Assembly: GCF_016808335.1 (NCBI RefSeq)
Contig: NC_053136.1
Span: 3,516,531-3,580,530, forward strand
Origin: Panicum virgatum
Lineage: Eukaryota > Streptophyta > Magnoliopsida > Poales > Poaceae
DNA length: 64,000 nt
Direction: 5' to 3'
The notes under the pieces were generated by a model, which saw only the letters and a list, made by a program, of their open reading frames with translations, did not search any database and was not told the origin of the DNA. Positions 60,008 through 64,000 of this stretch are shown piece by piece; the stretch's first letter is position 1; each line of letters opens with the position of its first letter. Made by a program: the position numbers and the translations under genes.

Positions 60008-60468
60008 GTGTAATGTCATCGAATCTCTGTGTCGGTTCTCGCAATGAATTGGGACCAAGTTGCTCAAGGAATTTTGTTCGACTTGTTCGATCTGATCTTG
60101 ATAAATAAATTGGCGTAGCACTGGAGCTGCCCTAAGACAACCCACCTACTTGCGGAGCCGTATCAACCGTTGGATCGGATATAGGCGGCTGGGAGCGAGA
60201 CGGGGGCAAGAAGCCATGGCAGTTTTTGCCGTCACCCTTTCAAGTCAACGAGCATGGGGGGAAAAAAAAGACAACAGCAGCGGCGCCACTACAACTACCA
60301 GCAAGCGCAGCCTCCCCCAGTTCACCGCTGCCAGCCGCCGGCGTGGGCAGGCAACAACTCCGCATGTTCACTGCGCACTACAACTACCACCCGCATGCGC
60401 AGGCGCGCAGCAGCTTCCAGTAAGCTTCCGGAACAAAAGCCTCCGCCGCCGGCGGCAGCCCACGATCC

Positions 60469-62533
60469 ATGGCTTCCGGGGAGGGGGACTACGGAGACGC
60501 GGCCACCATGCTGGCGCTGCGGCAGCTGTACGCGGGGTACGCCTGGGCAGACGTGGCGTCGCTCGATCCGGCAGCCGTGGCCGCGGCCGCGGCCGGCGCC
60601 GCCGTGCGCGTGCGCGTGCGCGGCGCGGCGCAGGCGGTGCGCGCCGTGGGGCGGCGCGTGGCGTTCCTCGTGCTGCGGCAGGGGGCGGCCACCGTGCAGT
60701 GCGTGGTGGCCGGCGGCGGGATGGCGCGGTTCGCGGCCGGGCTGAGCCGGGAGTCCGTGGTGGACGTGGCCGGCGTCGTGTCGCTGCCCCGGGAGCCCGT
60801 CCGCGGCACCACCCAGCAGGTGCTCGACGTTTTGACCCATCTCGATTGGCGTCTCTGTTTCTTGCGCCGCCGATCGATCTCACGTCTGCCCGTCGCCCGT
60901 GTTGAACAACAGCTCGTGGAGATCCACGTGGAGAAGCTCCACTGCATCAGCAGGGCCGTCCCCAACCTCCCGATCAGCGTCGACGACGCCGCGCGGAGCG
61001 AGGAAGACGTCGCAAGAGCCAAAGCTGTAAGCTCCTGATTTTGCAGCTCACACGCATTGACATTGCACAATCCTTGGTAACCTTTCAAATTCTCTACTAT
61101 GTGCACAACGGACTCACACAGGCAGGGGAGCAGCTCGTTCATGTCGGGCAGGACAAGCGGCTGGACTACCGGGTCATCGACCTCCGCACTGCCGCCAACC
61201 AGGCCATCTTCCGCGTCCAGTGCCAAGTCGAAAACGTAAGTTCTTGCCATTTCATGGGTCAAAAACATGAATTCCAATCCTAATCTTTCGTCACAAAATC
61301 TGAAGAACACATAAAAAAAAGAGATGGTGAGTGTTTGCAAACGGCGTGCAGATGTTCAGGCAGGTGCTGCTGTCTGAAGGGTTCGTGGGCATCCACACGC
61401 CGAAGCTGATCGGCGGGTCGAGCGAGGGCGGCGCGGCGGTGTTCAAGCTGGACTACAACGGGCAGCCGGCGTGCCTGGCGCAGTCGCCGCAGCTGCACAA
61501 GCAGATGGCGGTGTGCGGCGGGTTCGAGCGCGTGTTCGAGGTCGGCCCCGTGTTCAGGGCCGAGGGCTCCGACACCCACCGCCACCTCTGCGAGTTCGTC
61601 GGCCTCGACGTCGAGATGGTGCTCAGGGACCATTACTCTGAGGTGAGGGTGCCGCCGATTCTGCTGTCGAATGGTTTGGCTCCATGGACACATGAGCACA
61701 TTGTTCTTCTCTTTCGTGGCAGGTGTGCGACGTCGTTGACAGGCTGTTCGTCGCCATGTTTGATCACCTGAACAAGAACTGCGCCCGGGAGCTCGAGGCC
61801 ATCCATAGGCAGTACCCCTTCAAACCGTTGAAGGCAAGCTGCTTCGCATAATAATGCTGTCAGATTCAATCTGATCAAACAGGATCGATTTCAGATTCTG
61901 AATTCCTGTTAATCAGTCGTTGTGTTGAGGCTTGCAGTACTTGGAGACGACGCTGCGCCTCGACTACGACCAAGGCATCCGGATGCTGCAGGAAGCCGGG
62001 GTCCACGTGGACCCCATGGGGGACCTCAACACGGAGGCCGAGAAGAAGCTGGGTGAGCTCGTTCGAGACAAGTGAGCCTCCCTCCATGTCCATGGAGCCC
62101 TGCCAGCATTCGCGTTCGCGTTCTTGATCTGGGTAGTAGAATGAGACTCTGATCTGGGCGTGTGTTTTTCAACAGGTACGACACGGAGTTCTACATGCTC
62201 TGCCGGTACCCGTCGGCGGTGAGGCCGTTCTACACCATGCCCTGCTCCGACGACCCGCGCTACAGCTGCTCCTTCGACGTCTTCGTCCGCGGCGAGGAGA
62301 TCATCTCCGGGGCGCAGAGGGTGCACGACCCGGAGCTCCTGGCGGCGCAGGCGCAGGCGCGGGGCATCGACGTCCGCACCATCGCCGCCTACGTCGACTC
62401 GTTCCGGTACGGCGCGCCACCGCACGGCGGGTTCGGAGTCGGGCTGGAGCGGGTCGTGATGCTCTTCTGCGGCCTCGGCAACATCAGGAAGACGTCGCTC
62501 TTCCCGCGCGACCCCAGAAGGCTGGCGCCGTGA
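60469..62533 (+). CDS. Cytosolic-type aspartyl-tRNA synthetase, 7 exons
   Basis: Attaches aspartate to tRNA-Asp. Exons: 60469-60819, 60913-61026, 61122-61235, 61352-61642, 61723-61833, 61938-62071, 62176-62533; phases join to 490 aa. N-terminal OB-fold anticodon-binding domain about 45-120; class II core follows with [15 protein letters not shown] (207-221), motif 2 [15 protein letters not shown] (Arg262) and motif 3 [12 protein letters not shown] (457-468, Arg464). Somewhat shorter than usual for the plant enzyme because the N-terminal extension is short. Start chosen at ATGG in good context just before the first conserved residues. Intron 5 has a GC donor. The Arabidopsis homologue (IBI1) also perceives BABA; that role is not implied here. 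Confidence 0.93.
61834..61937 (+). other. GC-AG intron 5 of AspRS
   Basis: Exon 5 ends AAG followed by GCAAGC; the acceptor is CTTGCAG before TACTTGGAG. The protein junction PLK-YLE requires this boundary, so the donor is GC. Confidence 0.8.
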
Positions 62534-62559
62534 CGACGACGGCGCTCACGGCTTGCCCT

Positions 62560-63105
62560 GTGCATGCCAAAATGCACATTAATAATAAGCTTACATGTAT
62601 GTTTATGGGGGACTGGATTGCTTCTCCCAACTTTGCTCTGGATTGACTCTGCGACATGAGAAAAAGAAAATACATGGGCACAAGACATCTACTGGCCTTA
62701 ACTGTGTCGAGACTTATCCATGTGTCCACCGTTGCAACTCCAGATACATCTGTTGCACACGAAAACGGAGCAACAGAACCTATCAACTGATCTGGATCTA
62801 GCTACATTATTAACCACCTTGACTATACATTATTAGGATTAGGAAGGCAGCACCTAAACGTAACGCAGCTAATTATTCGAACTACTAGACTCGCATAAGA
62901 TGATTCACAAGACAGTCCTCCGCAGGGGCGGAGCCAGGAATTTGTCTTTTTCATTATTAGGGGGGCCAACTATATTAATTTATATAAAAATTTAATCAAA
63001 ATTCAAATTTTCAATGTAAATTTGGGAGCCATAGGGGGGGCAGGCCCCTGCCCGCCCCCCTGTCTACGCCCCTGGTCCTCCGTGTGGCAAGGTAGAGCAA
63101 CAACA
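62560..63105. repeat. AspRS downstream DNA homologous to the OSC1 3' flank
   Basis: Collinear with 7778-8232, including the part adjoining the OSC1 stop codon (GTGGCAAGGTAGAG at 63083-63096 and 8204-8218). Interrupted by a hAT MITE. Homology ends where the Copia LTR starts. It therefore looks like the 3' flank of another OSC copy, oriented minus, placed right after AspRS. Confidence 0.8.
62923..63074. mobile_element. hAT MITE, 152 bp
   Basis: TIR CAGGGGCGGA... / ...TACGCCCCTG with 8 bp target duplication GTCCTCCG (62915-62922, 63075-63082). The OSC1-flank copy lacks this insert. Confidence 0.92.
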
Positions 63106-63986
63106 TGGGCAATTGCATGATTAAATTCCGAAATAAATAAATCATGATGAACACGAAAACTAGCATGCACAGATCTAACATACTAGACAAGATGAGCAAC
63201 ACAGCCAAGAACTCAGGATACAAGGTTATGAAATAGATCGGATCACAAAACACGTACTGAGTCTTGGCAGGAGAGTCGACGACGGCAGAAGGGTTGACGA
63301 CGATGAACCGCTGCTGCTGGAGTCGACGAAAGCGGTTGGCCCGTGAGGCGGCGGAGTTGACCGGAAGACGCACTGTCATGAAGACCTTGCAGTCGTGCGA
63401 GGCGCTTCCCAAAAACCTTATTCGCCCTCAGCGAAGAGTTCCGGAGACCTGCTCTCCCGTTCGTCGATGCACGCCGGCACTCGGGATGGAGTAAGCTATG
63501 AAGTCGGCGCAGTAGCGAGAAGAGGCAAAAACCCTAGATTTTGATGTGTTTCTGGTGGACGCCGATGGGTCATATAAATAGGGAAGCCAAACTGACCTCG
63601 CGTCGCAATCGCGATCTAAAACCGATTAGGTTTAGGGTTTAGGTTTCCATATTTCGCAGACTTAGAGTCCAAGTCACCAAAAATAAAAATTGCAAAAAGA
63701 AGCCACGCCCCCAAGATGAGGAGCCGATTTCCGCGGACCATTTACGTAGGCGCCGCGCGCCCCGGCACGAGCCCGGCGAGGCGAGCGTGGTGTTTCTCTT
63801 CTCTACCCTTCACATAACTTGAATGAGCAAAGATAGCCTCACTATTTAAGTTAGGTATCCTCCCCTTCCACTAGTAATGTGGAACTAAATGTTTGCAGCA
63901 CTCCTCCACTCCCTGCCCACATAGATCTTTGAGGTTTTATTTGGAATAGCTGAAATATTATTGGGCCAAGCTCACAAATTCCAACA
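63106..63986 (-). mobile_element. 3' LTR of a minus-strand Copia element, body to the right of the window
   Basis: On the minus strand it begins TGTTGGAATTTGTGAGC at 63986 and is preceded (63987-64000) by a GGTGGGGGAT purine tract, so this is the 3' LTR. The left end is inferred from TG at 63106 and from where similarity to the OSC1 flank stops. The candidate target copy is CAACA (63101-63105). About 881 bp. Confidence 0.75.
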
Positions 63987-64000
63987 ATCCCCCACCAGAT
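63987..64000 (-). other. Polypurine tract and internal end of the Copia element
   Basis: Minus-strand ATCTGGTGGGGGAT directly before the LTR start; typical plus-strand primer of Copia elements. Confidence 0.7.

Noticed and set aside
60150..60905. 251-codon frame overlapping AspRS exon 1
   Set aside because: Shadow frame of the GC-rich first exon; Arg/Ala-rich and without homology, whereas the other frame gives a clear synthetase.

Overview
The window is nuclear DNA from a grass (Poaceae, probably panicoid; the species cannot be named from sequence alone). Evidence: GT-AG split genes with plant-type exon structure, a plant cycloartenol-synthase-type gene of 18 exons, grass-style Stowaway, hAT, CACTA and Helitron elements, and a chromodomain Ty3/Gypsy element with 3.8 kb LTRs. 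There are three host loci. The rest is mostly nested transposons.

Host genes. (1) 8245-16300, minus: an intact 18-exon oxidosqualene cyclase (OSC1), conceptually 757 aa. It carries DCTAE, MWCHCR and the Tyr/His/Ile triad typical of cycloartenol synthase. (2) 41968-54428, minus: a second, divergent OSC (OSC2, about half identical in the exon compared). Exons 3-18 are open, exons 1-2 were not found, DCTAE is replaced by DTTGE, and exon 12 is cut by a 4.1 kb Copia-type element with a perfect 5 bp target duplication. (3) 60469-62533, plus: a complete 7-exon cytosolic-type aspartyl-tRNA synthetase (490 aa). Its downstream sequence (about 62560-63105) matches the DNA just 3' of OSC1 (about 7778-8232) and is then cut by a Copia LTR. 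This suggests a third OSC 3' flank, whose coding part may lie beyond the right edge.

Mobile layout. 1-1121: reverse-oriented Gypsy-type LTR inserted in a decayed minus-strand Copia (1439-5453); the junction is tandemly duplicated (317 bp period). 5454-8244: unassigned and GC-rich repeat DNA plus the OSC1 3' flank. 16.6-20.05 kb: MITEs, a SINE and a 198 bp tandem duplication. 20053-40659: one L1-type LINE of about 7.1 kb bounded by a 15 bp target duplication, split by a 13.5 kb Tekay-like Gypsy element (22626-36092) with its own 5 bp target duplication. Inside OSC2 there are five more insertions: a truncated L1 with a nested hAT element, an RT-deleted Copia, an RTE-type LINE fragment and a Helitron. 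54.4-60 kb: AT-rich repeats, CACTA-like termini and a long foldback. 63106-63986: 3' LTR of a minus-strand Copia whose body lies outside the window.

Biologically, this is a triterpene/sterol cyclase locus: a housekeeping-type cyclase next to a diverged paralogue that is being or has been lost, with transposons as the main agents of change. I found no bacterial-type system, CRISPR array or new enzymatic system. The most informative observations are the exon-12 disruption, the altered cyclase motif, and the prediction of another OSC to the right.
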